A DNA stretch of 64,000 nt from Siphonodentalium dalli (lineage: Eukaryota > Mollusca > Scaphopoda > Gadilida > Siphonodentaliidae): positions 161,313,043-161,377,042 of the forward strand of contig CP136069.1 of assembly GCA_032622095.1 (NCBI GenBank). Direction: 5' to 3'. Of this stretch, positions 32,401 to 42,839 are shown piece after piece. The stretch's first letter is position 1. Each line of letters begins with the position of its first letter. Under the pieces are notes generated by a model that saw only the letters and a program-made list of their open reading frames with translations, was not told where the DNA came from and did not search any database. The position numbers were made by a program, and so were the translations under genes.

Positions 32401-35400
32401 TTTATTTGCAGCAAAAATGGTGTCTGAAAGTGTCTGTAAACTTTGATAACACAAATTCCTCGCCTCGGACTCCATCACTTCCGGTGTTCGGTTCTGTCCG
32501 TTGATACACTATGTTAATATATTTCACCGAACAGTGAAGCATGCAGTGCATGCATACCAAATAACCGTGTCCTACCAACACCTACTTCTGGGCTAATTTA
32601 CTGGACGCTTTTATATATTTCGCTATAGACTAGGGATGAGTTGTAGGTTCCATGCATTACTTGATCCAAAGCCTCCATACACCACACATAAGTAAATAAT
32701 TGGGACGCGAAACTAACAGCGGCTTATGCAAGGAATGCGATGACGTTTCCCGAAACTACGCGTTGTTTGTCCGCGTAAAGAAATAGTCCCTAGATAACTA
32801 AGACTCTATGACGTATTTAATGGCGTAAATTTAATGAAATATATTTTCATACAATATAAATTTTAGTCATAGATACAGATTCTTCTTCATTCATCGTCTC
32901 CCGATTCTGGCTCTATTTCCTGTTATTCGACGACCGTTGCATATCATTATAATGGGTTTAATGAATGGAATAAGGGTAGGATCATGTAATAATGTTTCAC
33001 TTATATAGTCCGTGTATACATTGGAATAAATGTGTTTTAAGGACTAAACTCACGTTTTGTCCACAAAATTGCCTGATATATTTTTTTTTCCTCAAAATCT
33101 GTCTGGAATATCTTTTTTAAATTTGGTTTGATGGGATGTTGTTTCAACATATTTGTTTTTCATACATACGTCTGTGTAATCACGTTTTTATAACTATGAA
33201 ATCACAGGTCAATTCTGAAATATTTCTTATGTTGTGCTCTCTCATTGTGACAACATCTGCATATGACCCAATCAGGAATATGTATATGAAAGCACTGATT
33301 GACTAGAATAAGCAAGTGCATCGGCATTGTTTAATATTCATGTAGATGAGGTCACGAATAAGAGAACAATATAGATCTATTTTAGAATTTCCCTGTGATT
33401 TCGTTGTTAAAACAGATAACGACGGTGTGTTGATTTATATGAGTAAGTAAATTATTAGCAGACACAAAATCACTGACAGCTAGATGTGTTAGTTGAATGT
33501 TGGATCGATTTTTAACACCAATAAGCTGGATGGTGGTGAATGTTAATGAATCATATCGCCATGTTGCTTGAGTTGATCAATTTTGATTTTTGCCCTCTCT
33601 AGTGACAATATTCGGTGGTTAAAATTTGTATTAAATTATATGGATAAAACTCGAAATGGGGCACGCTTGTGGTATTGGTTGAAAGATGAATAATTCGCCG
33701 ACACACCCGTGACGATATCAATACCATTTCTCGGATGAATGGGCTAAATTCGTCCGATTTTCGAGCGATGGTAAAACGTGAAATGTTTATTGTTCCTCTT
33801 GTCCTTATAATAATAATATTAATGCAATGCACTAGTTATGCATTTTTATTGTTCCCCTTGTCCGTATAATAATATTACTGCACTAAATATGCTGCTCGTG
33901 ATGAGGAACTCAACACAGGCGCTTATAAAGAGACGGCGTATATGGGCAGTGCAATGGGGCAGCGGGCGAGTTACAGGCCTATCTGCAGTGGGTGAGATAA
34001 CTGTAGCTATTTTGGTCTTGAGGCTGCCCTCTTGGCTCCATCCAGACAACTTACTCTGTAAAACACAAACATTCCCCATTATCAGGATTGCGTACCTTGT
34101 ATACTGACATTCTTGAGAACGAGCTGACATTGGATGAGCGGTGCTATCAATTTCATATAGATTTTAATGAAATATAGTGAAATAAATGTGATAACAGATT
34201 GCCATGTTGCTTGTTTCGAAATTTAAATAATGTATGTCTGTTTAATTGACAGTATATGTAACTAGTTGAAACCCAGTACAACCGGGTATATTTCATTTCG
34301 AATGGCCACTGTTATACGACAATGTTATGAGATTACAATTTATACGTGAAGAATATTATCGACATTTCCTTTTAATATATCTCTGAGAAATATTAAACTA
34401 ACATAGTATCAACACCAAAAACGGAAACCAGATTAGATGCCATCATACCTTAAGTTAACACAACCATAATGATAATTAGACAGGAAATATACGAACAAAC
34501 AAAGATAATAATCAAGTGTAATCGATATGGTGACGGAAATATGAAAAATATTCACAATTTGTATTAATGTTGCCACCATATTGGCAGCCATTTTGGGATT
34601 TTGTTGGCCATATTATTGACCGAAATAACTTCATTTTTACTTTATCTAATCATTTACATTTATTCTATAAGAATTTCTATTGTTAAATGTCGGCTGCAAA
34701 TTTTTAATCTAAAATGAATATATGATTGGGGAGAAAAAAACATTTCAAACAATTAGGCATCTACGTACGTGTCAAAAGTTTGTACTTTATGCACTAGTTC
34801 CACTCCGATATGGTTAATGGCATACAGCAATTGATTAAAACATACCTAGGTGGTCAAATATTCCGGAAGAAATTATGTTTTTGGTCATTTTTTTTAAATA
34901 ATCGAAAAATCAGGCATTTTGGGCTAGGGGAAACATAATCACATTTCTTCACTAAACTGTTGATAAGTGCCAATTGGGACTTACTGCCTGTTATAGCATA
35001 TCCCTGTTCTCAGCTTATGAATGCAAATGCATATTACTAGGCCTTATAGTTTAGAAGTTGTCGCATATGTGTGCACGAACATTTTAAATGTGTGATATTT
35101 TTCTCCAAAAAATAAGGATTGTCAGACTAAAAGATATTTTTTTTTAAATAAACTTAACTGCTCTTCGTTGGACTTCCTAGTATAGAACATACATTCTACA
35201 ACACAAAAATGATTGAGATATTTCCAAACGTAACATCTAAATATATATATATCGATTATTTTGAGAATTAAAATATTGTTTGGAAAGTTTGAGATAAAAC
35301 AATGACAATTAGGCCGTGGTATCTCTATGCCCCATCAGCTCGTTAATCACCTCTAATGTTCCAATTGTTCTCCGGTGGCACCTACCTCCACCACATTCCG

Positions 35401-38400
35401 GTCTAACCGTGCATGCTGGTAGCAATTCCGTGCGATGATGTTTATATCAGGGACAATGCACACAAAAGTGTTCCACATCTTCAATAGTTCTTCCACGGGT
35501 GCACATGGCGTTATGTTTGTTTTTAAGTTTATCATGATACTAAATGTGTTACAAGAGATTGATGTGACAATGACAATCATCAACTACTAGAAATTATAAC
35601 CCCATTTGCTACACTTTTATGGCATAACAATATATTTAAATGTCGCTATTTTCAGGTACCAAGAACTTCTGAAAAATAAGATATTTAAAAAGTGCAGTTT
35701 ATCCATTATATGATATCTGCAGATCATGAGACGAAACTTAAGTTTTCTTGATTCTTTAGTTGAGAATGACTGTTGGTCGGTGGAAAATATGACTGCGATG
35801 AGTTCTGGATTACAAGTCCATATCCATATCCAAGTTCATCACTATATATCTAAATGTTGTGTCATATTTCCAGTTGCTCCCTGCTCGAGTGAACCGTCTG
35901 TATACCATCATGTGTTTTCATTGAGCGAGTACATGCCGGCGTCTGATTGGGTTTTCAGGACAGCGGTCTCTACCCAACAGACAAAATGTTCGATGAAATC
36001 ATTGCTTTTTTCATAGAACGAACCCGATCTTTTTCTGGTGTTTAACCAGTTGATCTATGAATGAATTATACATATGGCCAATGCGGTAAAGAGAATATAA
36101 ATAATTGATGCCAATTTCCCATCTAAACCAATGTTTTAGAAACGAAGCTAGTTTCTCCATATATCCCACGTGCATTCCCTATTGTCATGCAGGATACGGA
36201 ATCGGAGTACGTATATGAGGACAATCGAGTATAGTGTAAGATAAATTTTCATATGATTTCGTGCTCTATCTAGCTATATATACTGAATATGTGTGCACAT
36301 AAATTGAAACCAGTATTTCAGGCATCAGAGTAGAGGTACAGAACCTGCCAATGACGTGGAATGACGCACAAGCTCATTGTATATCACTGGGTGGCCACCT
36401 TCTCAGATTACATTGCCAATCCATGCATGATACAGTCAAACAACAATTGACTGGTGAGTGCATTAGTAAGATATCGACACAACACCACTGCGTGAATGAT
36501 TATGTTCAACATGCAGTTATACGTTATTTAGTCTGAATGTAGAATCACACATTTTTTTCTCCAAAACATATTACGTCCGTGTCAGCCAACCACAAACTAA
36601 TCGCAAACTAATCGCTGCCGATGTCAATCAGAGATAATTTCCCGGATTTTAATGGGAAACGAATACAATGACGCCATGCCTCGGCAAAAGTCCCATATAG
36701 CGATGGTAATACGAAGGATGTCGGATTATTTCAGTGTATCTAACGCGTAGCTGTACAACCGTGTTAACTCTTCCTTTACTGAATGGATTCTCATATTCTG
36801 ATATCAAAGTATACATTGGACTGGTTTATTATTCATCTGGGGGGATGTTCAGGAAATATAAGCAGACGACGGATAAATAAAGTGCAGAAGGAATCCGATT
36901 TTGTTGAACTTATTATCTGAATATTTCCGAAGTGATGACTACTCGTCAATGAATATTTAGTAAAGAAAGGGTTAACTCAGATTTGAACTTATATTGAGAT
37001 TACATCATCGCAAGCAGCAGTTAAATATATCGCAATGTATGCAGTCTGGACGGATTTAGGTCAATTTGTCATCAAATACTTCGAAATTTGGAAGTCGTAC
37101 TGTAATCGTCGTTGGAGAATTAGAGGCCCCGCACAAGTCAGGAACACAGGTGGGGTCAACATTCTATGAATCGTACGCTGGTTCATTTTGATCAAATAAC
37201 TAACATTATATAATGCGCGAATTGCGGCAATAACTTTTTGGTTTGTATTGTATAAACATAAATGTACATTTGAATAATTTAATTTCATCTCAATTTATAG
37301 ACAGATATACTTAGTGAATGAATATTTAACATTGCTTGCTATGCATTGCTCCACATCCAGAGGATATATGATACACAATAGAAGCGAGATTTTTATAAAA
37401 CATTCATACTTTGAAAAATCTATCTACCGCGCGTCTATCATATACGTGGAACTGATGTGTATCGGATACTATAAGGGCCACTTCCAAATGGCACTGCTGG
37501 CGCGCACCGAAAGCGACAAATCATGCGTCACTAGACGCACACCGAAAGCGACAGAAGAGACAGATGATGACGCATGTTTGGTGCGACGAAATATGCGACA
37601 TTATCAAATGTTTTGCCGCGTGCGGAAAGCGACAGCAGCGACGAAATGTGTGACAAATGTCGGATGTTTTGGCGGTTCTGTCCCTTTCGGTGCGCCACTA
37701 ATGGCGTGTGTTCTGGAATCAGGAAGCTAAATGTGTTCTAGAGTCGGGGAGCGAGTACACCGTGGAATACTAAAGGTGAAGGTAAATGAAGAATGACATT
37801 CACCTGATACATGCGACACGTTATTAAAGGATGACATCGCGTTTATTTGATTTGTACATAATATCTAAATAATTTAAACTGGTGAATGAATGGGGGAATG
37901 AATTTTTGTGAGCGGGAAATTTATTTAACTAGCTGCTGTAGCTCTGGGTGTTTCCAGATCAAATTTGGCTGTGAGATAGCCCTGTCGTAGACTTGGGTAT
38001 TTATTTTAAAAAGTAAACACATGACCTATGATTTGTCTTGCATTTTCGTGATCAACTGGTGTCAATCTAGCTGGGTAAACATCACTGGTATGGCCTGCAG
38101 GCTTCAATTCAGTTAATTTGGCCGAAACGTTAACACTGTCGCCTATGGGAAACCATTTAGTTCAGTGATTCCTTCTGTCGCTTTCTTTGCCATTAGGATA
38201 GTATTCCATAGATGTTTCTGTGTGGCCGACAGTTTGCACCACTCATCACTGTTGGGTATTTTCCAGGTGCCCCAGTCGCATCGTACTGGGTTGATTTGTC
38301 TGATGAGGTTCAAGAAGGAAATTGGATCTTCAGCGACGGATCATGCCCGACCTATCTGCCTTGGTATCCGGGCGAGCCAAATGGAGACATCTCACAAAAC

Positions 38401-38487
38401 TGTGTGAGGGTTTATCAAACTTACTCTTGGGATATCAGCGACAGGCAGTGTACCGACTTGAATGGAGTCATCTGCCAATTTGACTAA
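29233..38487 (+). CDS. Secreted PAN/apple + C-type lectin protein (spliced)
   Basis: Three exons join in frame through phase-1 introns (29,233-29,485; 36,322-36,453; 38,267-38,487) to give 201 residues. The order is a signal peptide (MKFHACFLIWYLQSSLAA), a PAN/apple-like domain with six cysteines, and a C-type lectin domain. The CRD has TWNDAQAHCISLGGHL, a WIGL-like YWVDLSD, the EPN motif that in known lectins favours mannose/GlcNAc, and four conserved cysteines (AHC, QNC, RQC, VICQ). The WND motif is altered to WDI, so sugar binding is uncertain. The CRD lacks the extra N-terminal cysteine pair of long-form CRDs. Such proteins are thought to act in invertebrate recognition of carbohydrates or microbes. 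The gene spans the left end of the giant palindrome. Confidence 0.75.
29645..30085. repeat. Left half of a diverged inverted repeat pair
   Basis: GATCAACTGACAGAACCG and AAACCGGAAGTCATGG through AAAATATCCCCGAAAATG and ATTTAGTCGTGATCG match, in reverse complement, the segment 32,050-32,505. Identity is perhaps three quarters by eye, over about 440 bases. The outermost words GTGGATCAACTGACAGAACC and GGTTCTGTCCGTTGATACAC are mirror images, as in a 2.86-kb element with long TIRs. Confidence 0.55.
31501..31582. repeat. Four copies of GTCGTGGCCACGA word
   Basis: The 13-base near-palindrome GTCGTGGCCACGA (one copy GTCGAGGCCACGA, one GTCGTGGCTACGA) recurs about every 20-22 bases, separated by A-rich linkers. 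It is repeated in the right arm at about 62,993-63,074. Confidence 0.7.
32050..32505. repeat. Right half of the diverged inverted repeat pair
   Basis: Partner of 29,645-30,085. It contains GGGGATATTTTGCGGAAGAA, GCAGATTTTCCGCGATAG and CACTTCCGGTGTTCGGTTCT. It is also mirrored in the right palindrome arm (about 62,070-62,525). The open frame across it is not conserved between the two halves, so it is not a gene. Confidence 0.55.
35874..36016 (+). CDS. Candidate alternative exon of PAN-CLECT gene
   Basis: CATATTTCCAG at 35,863-35,873 is a good acceptor. Joined to exon 1 in phase 1, it reads VAPCSSEPSVYHHVFSLSEY onward for about 47 codons to TAG at 36,014-36,016. This would make a short PAN-only isoform. 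The right arm keeps the same frame and stop, but near-identity of the arms makes this weak support. I recognise no domain in the tail, and the exon is not needed for the main reading. Confidence 0.25.
36322..36453 (+). CDS. PAN-CLECT exon 2: first half of lectin domain
   Basis: Acceptor GTATTTCAG and donor TG|GTGAGT bound 132 bases encoding IRVEVQNLPMTWNDAQAHCI and on to DTVKQQLTG. This is the first alpha-helical half of the CRD, including the cysteine that pairs with the final one. Both junctions are phase 1. Confidence 0.8.
36454..38266 (+). other. Second intron of the PAN-CLECT gene
   Basis: No coding signal. It contains the 436-base segment (37,228-37,663) that is absent from the right arm, and a hairpin-like element (about 37,497-37,700) with GCACCGAAAGCGACA words in both orientations. 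Confidence 0.5.
37228..37663. repeat. Left-arm-only 436-base segment
   Basis: CGG stands at 37,225-37,227 and again at 37,661-37,663. The right arm has a single CCG at 57,379-57,381 and lacks everything between. The segment holds the left half of a hairpin whose right half is present in both arms. A deletion from the right arm at the 3-base CGG homology is therefore more likely than an insertion here. Confidence 0.75.
38267..38487 (+). CDS. PAN-CLECT exon 3: second half of lectin domain
   Basis: Acceptor TATTTTCCAG, then 73 codons from APVASYWVDLSDEVQEGNW to VICQFD and TAA. It contains the WIGL-like, WYPGEPNGD (EPN) and WDISDRQC motifs, covering the calcium and sugar-binding loops and three of the four CRD cysteines. 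The protein ends six residues after the CRD core (no membrane anchor), so it is secreted. Confidence 0.85.
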
Positions 38488-38754
38488 ACAGTATGTGCTG
38501 TGGGAATATGACTGGGAGATCTAAATGGCCATGAGCCATGCATGTATTTGCAATTATCTGTGTGTCACCGCATAATCATATCATAACAGACTGCAGGAAT
38601 ATATTATCATGGTGTATTGCACACTACCGATCTATATTGGGATGGCTGAATATTACTCCTGGAGCATCTGTCAATATGACAGCATACTCAGTTTTACACC
38701 CAGGATTTGCACATGACATCTGTAAAATGATATATATACCATCGTGAGGAAGTG

Positions 38755-38760
38755 AATAAA
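38755..38760 (+). terminator. Candidate poly(A) signal AATAAA
   Basis: AATAAA lies 268 bases after the lectin stop codon, in GAAGTGAATAAAAATCC. The mirror position in the right arm (56,282-56,287) reads AATAAC on the minus strand. Confidence 0.45.
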
Positions 38761-39059
38761 AATCCTACTGTTGACTATTTCCCACAAACACCACTCAACG
38801 TTTCTCTCCCTCGATAAGACCGCTGGCACCGGCGACAATTTACCCACATTGTGAATGATATTTTATCCCTCAATGACAATACAATCATTGCCAGACGCGG
38901 CTATCGCCAAATCGACTTCCCGAGACCGATAACTGAACAGCGCTAAGTGTTTTGGTTTAATTTTGCACGATACACATGGCCGTATCACGTGAAGTCATAT
39001 GCAGAGAACAGCTATATTTACATTGGTTCATTACGATATACTAATGCGAAGGCATGCCA

Positions 39060-42000
39060 CACTGTCGGATACCCGTTTAGGTTCGGACATTCCAAGATGG
39101 CGGCGCCCACTAAAGCAGATAAACGGTAAGTGTATATATTGTCTCCAAGCAGCAATCAACGACATCTTTCGGTGATATACCTTGAACCAGTTATGTAGGA
39201 ATGTGTATGCCCAACACATACGTAACACGCCTTTCGCATGACAGGCATGTGAATTGTTGTATTTGGCGTGTCAAGTCGTCATAATTTTTCGAAATTTTAT
39301 CGAGGCGGCGAAATGTCCGCTTTTTAGTATTTGTTTGGCCCTGGGCTCATGCATCCGCAAATTTATGTATTGTTGTGGGTAGATTAGGTCACCACACATC
39401 TTCGGAATGCAAAACCGGCGATATTTTTATTGTCTAACTCCGAAAAATGACCTTTGAAAATTTCAAAATGTTCAGGTTCGGATTCGCAACATTCGCGATG
39501 ATATTGTTCAGGTTCAGACACAATTTTCGTTCAGGTTCGGACAAATTTGGTTCAGGTTCGGACGCATCAAAAACTTCGCATAAAAATGACACGCCGAGGT
39601 GCAGTCGCGTTCTTATTGCGTTTTTGTGCATTTGGTTATCTTCCATTCGTAACAGAAACGATAAATGGGGAACACGAGGCGTGGTTTTAACCCACTCGTG
39701 AATTTGGGCGGACTTTCTTATTTAATGCGTGTGAGATGTATGCGATAACGTATTCCCCTCCACATCCACATACGATGCCACGAAGGTCGCCGCATGTAGA
39801 TGAGCAGATAACGGTCCATAATATAAGTTACACGGTTTTTTGAGGGGGAAACTGTGCGGTATGCCCCGGTAGAGGCTCGTATCCCCCGAGGCGATCCCCC
39901 ATCAACAAGCCGTGTAACGATGTATTTACCCCCAGTCTCTATTAACAATATATTCCCAGACATAAAGCTCAGAAACGAGCCACGAACAGTAACTCTATTT
40001 TGTTAGCCTGCTTATATATACGATGAATGTGATTACTCTCGGGGTCCAAATGAGCATACGGTGCGGAATAAGAGTACAGGGTGGACAATTCTGCTAAATC
40101 CAATAAGAGTACGGGGCAGAATAACAGTACAGGGTGGAAATTTCCAACATGGAAGCAAGTCCATCTGAAATGATTAAAATCGTAAGTGGGGAAAATCGTA
40201 GGTGGAGAAATCGTAGCTTGCCCGCATACGCTACGATGCTGCGATGTTTGCAGCTACGATTTTATCAACGTGATCGATCACATGATAGCAAAATGTTATA
40301 CCCCATTCTCCGCATTATGCAACTAAATACATATGGCATGTATCTCTGTGTTGTAAACTAACAAGTTGATGTTGAAAGTTCAAGTGAAATTGAATATTTT
40401 TTTAATTTTGACATTTTTGTACCTGTCAACTCAACATGCTCAGCTGCTCCAATTGAATTTCAACAATTGCGGCAGCCCTCTACTCCTTGCCTAATATGTG
40501 GTATATGCCTGCACTCCCTGTCGTGCCACATCTCCACCGATGTGGCCTCGTTTTTGTAAGTGCAAGCAGTTTGTAAACTTTGCGCCATTTTTGAATGTTT
40601 TCTTTTCATGGTATTTACAACATGACCAGTGCGACAGTGGTCATGTGACAGCTACGATCGCGCGCGTTGCCAAGGTCACGCCACGATTGTCCTGGTAAAA
40701 TCAAACAGTACTTGATTGCTACGATATCGCTACGATATTGTCGTGGCCATGCGCATTAGATGCTTCCTCCTGCGATTTTCCCCACTTACGATTTTAATCG
40801 CAGCGTGTGCGGTGGCACTTATAATGTCAATCATATATATTTATAAAATTTTGCACTGTTTGTTGTCATAGGAGTTACCAAACAGACTTCCGGCAACATG
40901 TTTGGACTATCTGTTCCTTATCTGAATGAAGGCTCCAGCAATTCTGATAGGCATGTATATAGTATAACTTTCTTGACAATCCCGCTATATAAATAAACAT
41001 ACGGACCCAAATAAGCACCATACAGGGCGGCAACTTTTCCAAAAATTAATAAGCATACGGGTATGCTTATTTGGATCCCAAGAGTATATAGCTGTTCCCA
41101 CAATTTGCCCATAAATACTTGCTGGCCTCGCTAACTTTAAAACAAATATATGTTAGTGGTTATAAAATGGGGCAATATATTTCACAAAAATAATGACAAA
41201 TAAGTCGGACATCCTGAGTAAATGAGGCATGAATAACACGGTAACCAGCACACCAGAAATTAACTTGGCTTTGCATGATGTACTTTCGGACGTTCAATTT
41301 GTGTGGCCTAATTTCACTTTCACAAGGGCGTAAGAGATTGTTTTTACCCTTGTATATAGCGACGACATTTTGTGCAGGTTAATACCATATAATTGTTTCC
41401 TGTTTAGTTAACATAATTATGTCGAACAAGAACACCGGGATACTTACAATTCTAGATTACGATCAATTTCAGCTGAAATATTTAGATATAACAAATTAAC
41501 AATGCATGTTCGTTAATCACACGCACAATAAGATCGCGACTGCACCTCGGCATGCCATTTATAGGTAAGGTTTTGATGCGTCCGAACCTGAACTAAAATT
41601 GTCCGAACCTGAACCATATTTGTCCGAACCTGAACGAAAATTGTGTCTGAACCTGAACAAAATCATCGCGAATGTTGCGAATCCGAACCTGAACATTTTG
41701 AAATTGTCAAAGGTCGTTTTTCGGAGTTAGACAATAAAAATATCGCCGGTTTTGCATTCCGAAGATGTGTGGTGACCTAATCTACCCACAACAATACATA
41801 AATTTGCGGATGCATGAGCCCAGGGCCCAAAACAAATACTAAAAAGCGGACATTTCGCCGCCTCGATAAATTTCGAAAAATTATGACGACTTGACACGCC
41901 AAATGCAACAATTCACATGCCTGTCATGCGAAAGGTGTGTTACGTATGTGTTGGGCATACAAATTCCTACATAACTGGTTCAAGGTATATCACCGAAAGA

Positions 42001-42105
42001 TGTCGTTGATTGCTGCTTGGAGACAATATATACACTTACCGTTTATCTGCTTTAGTGGGCGCCGCCATCTTGGAATGTCCGAACCTAAACGGGTATCCGA
42101 CAGTG
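39060..42105. mobile_element. TIR element of 3,046 bases, left arm only
   Basis: TIRs begin CACTGTCGGATACCCG and run about 570 bases inward (to about 39,625 and from about 41,530), carrying repeated GTTCAGGTTCGGA subterminal words. The duplication ATGCCA lies at 39,054-39,059 and 42,106-42,111. Six-base duplications are known for IS3EU and Dada, but no transposase remains, so the superfamily is open. A 628-base inner hairpin element (40,172-40,799) is nested. The right palindrome arm has no copy and shows TGGCAACAT at 55,980-55,988 instead. Confidence 0.8.
40172..40799. mobile_element. Nested TIR element inside the 3-kb element
   Basis: GATTAAAATCGTAAGTGGGG and AAAATCG at the left are mirrored by CGATTTTCCCCACTTACG and ATTTTAATC at the right. 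Between them are further CTACGATG/CGCTACGAT words and no transposase. Flanking modules AAGAGTACAGGGTGG (40,070-40,140) and AATAAGCATACGGGTATGC (about 41,050) suggest a third nested family. Confidence 0.6.
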
Positions 42106-42284
42106 ATGCCAGTGTGTTCTTTAAATGCTGGTATTATGACCTTCCAATTTTCTCAATCTTTCTAATTTGTGATGTGTTTTAAATTATCTGACTTATAATA
42201 TTCCCTGTCAGAGCTACAATAGTTCATCTCAGGCCTGGTATACTAATGAATTTGGAAAAAAATTTCACGCAAATTTGTCGCAAG

Positions 42285-42760
42285 GTTAGGATAGGATAAT
42301 TTTATTTACAATACACATATGAATAGTACAATAAATTATCATATAACTAGATAACAATTCAGTATATTGCTGGGAGGACATAGCCCTACCGGGCTGTCTT
42401 CCTGTTTCCCACAAAACAAATATCACTATACAAATAATTTATCAGATAGCGTGAGTATTATTCATATTCATATCCATGTACACGTACAGACTAATCGTAT
42501 ATATATAACACATAATCTAAGACAAAATGTTCAGGGCATTTTTTACAAAAACTGTTTATATGTTTGTGAGCCAATGGAAGGATACTGATTGGACGATAGT
42601 GTGTTATTTCCTTGGCGTTGTTTATTTTGGGAATGGGGACTACTTTAGAGATTTTCATGTTAATTGGAACTATTCCCTGTTCAAACGAAATATTAAATAT
42701 ATACTTATGTGCTGGGGCTAGCATGAAGATAGTCTCTTTCATGAGTTCAGTTGATATGCC
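42285..42760 (-). pseudogene. Non-LTR retrotransposon fragment, RT joined to 3-prime tail
   Basis: The minus strand encodes ISFEQGIVPINMKISKVVP, PIPKINNAKEITHYRPIS, the N-terminal RT box of CR1/Jockey-like elements. It then jumps to a tail ending TGTATTGTAAATAAAATTATC and CTATCCTAACC. The FADD region and C-terminus are missing, so most of the RT was deleted internally. The same deleted form stands in the right arm (55,331-55,806). The deletion therefore predates the palindrome or its homogenisation. Confidence 0.65.
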
Positions 42761-42839
42761 GATGTAATCTTTGCTCTTTTTTTCCTTTCATAGAATAAAT
42801 GTAAAATCCCTCTGTCTTCACTGAGATTCTTTGAATAGT

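Larger units (their letters stand above)
29486..36321 (+). other. Large first intron of the PAN-CLECT gene
   Basis: A 6.8-kb gap between supported exons. It contains an inverted repeat pair (29,645-30,085 with 32,050-32,505), the left limit of the visible palindrome (about 30,575), a GTCGTGGCCACGA cluster, a duplicated 59-base stretch near 33,787-33,875 and a candidate extra exon at 35,874. Frames at 33,599-34,130 are shadows without motifs. Confidence 0.5.

Noticed and set aside
32280-32504. 74-codon frame conserved in both arms
   Set aside because: It lies in an inverted repeat whose other half (29,645-30,085) does not keep the frame.
33599-34130. Overlapping frames on both strands, conserved in both arms
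   Set aside because: Conservation simply reflects the young palindrome; neither strand shows motifs, and the two frames overlap antisense.
37314-37730. 138-codon frame as a possible gene
   Set aside because: No start or splice context, no motif, and it is destroyed in the right arm by the 436-base deletion.
39060-39070. RAG/Transib-type signal (CACAGTG-like) at the 3-kb element
   Set aside because: The terminus reads CACTGTCGG, not CACAGTG or CACWATG, and the duplication is six bases, not five.
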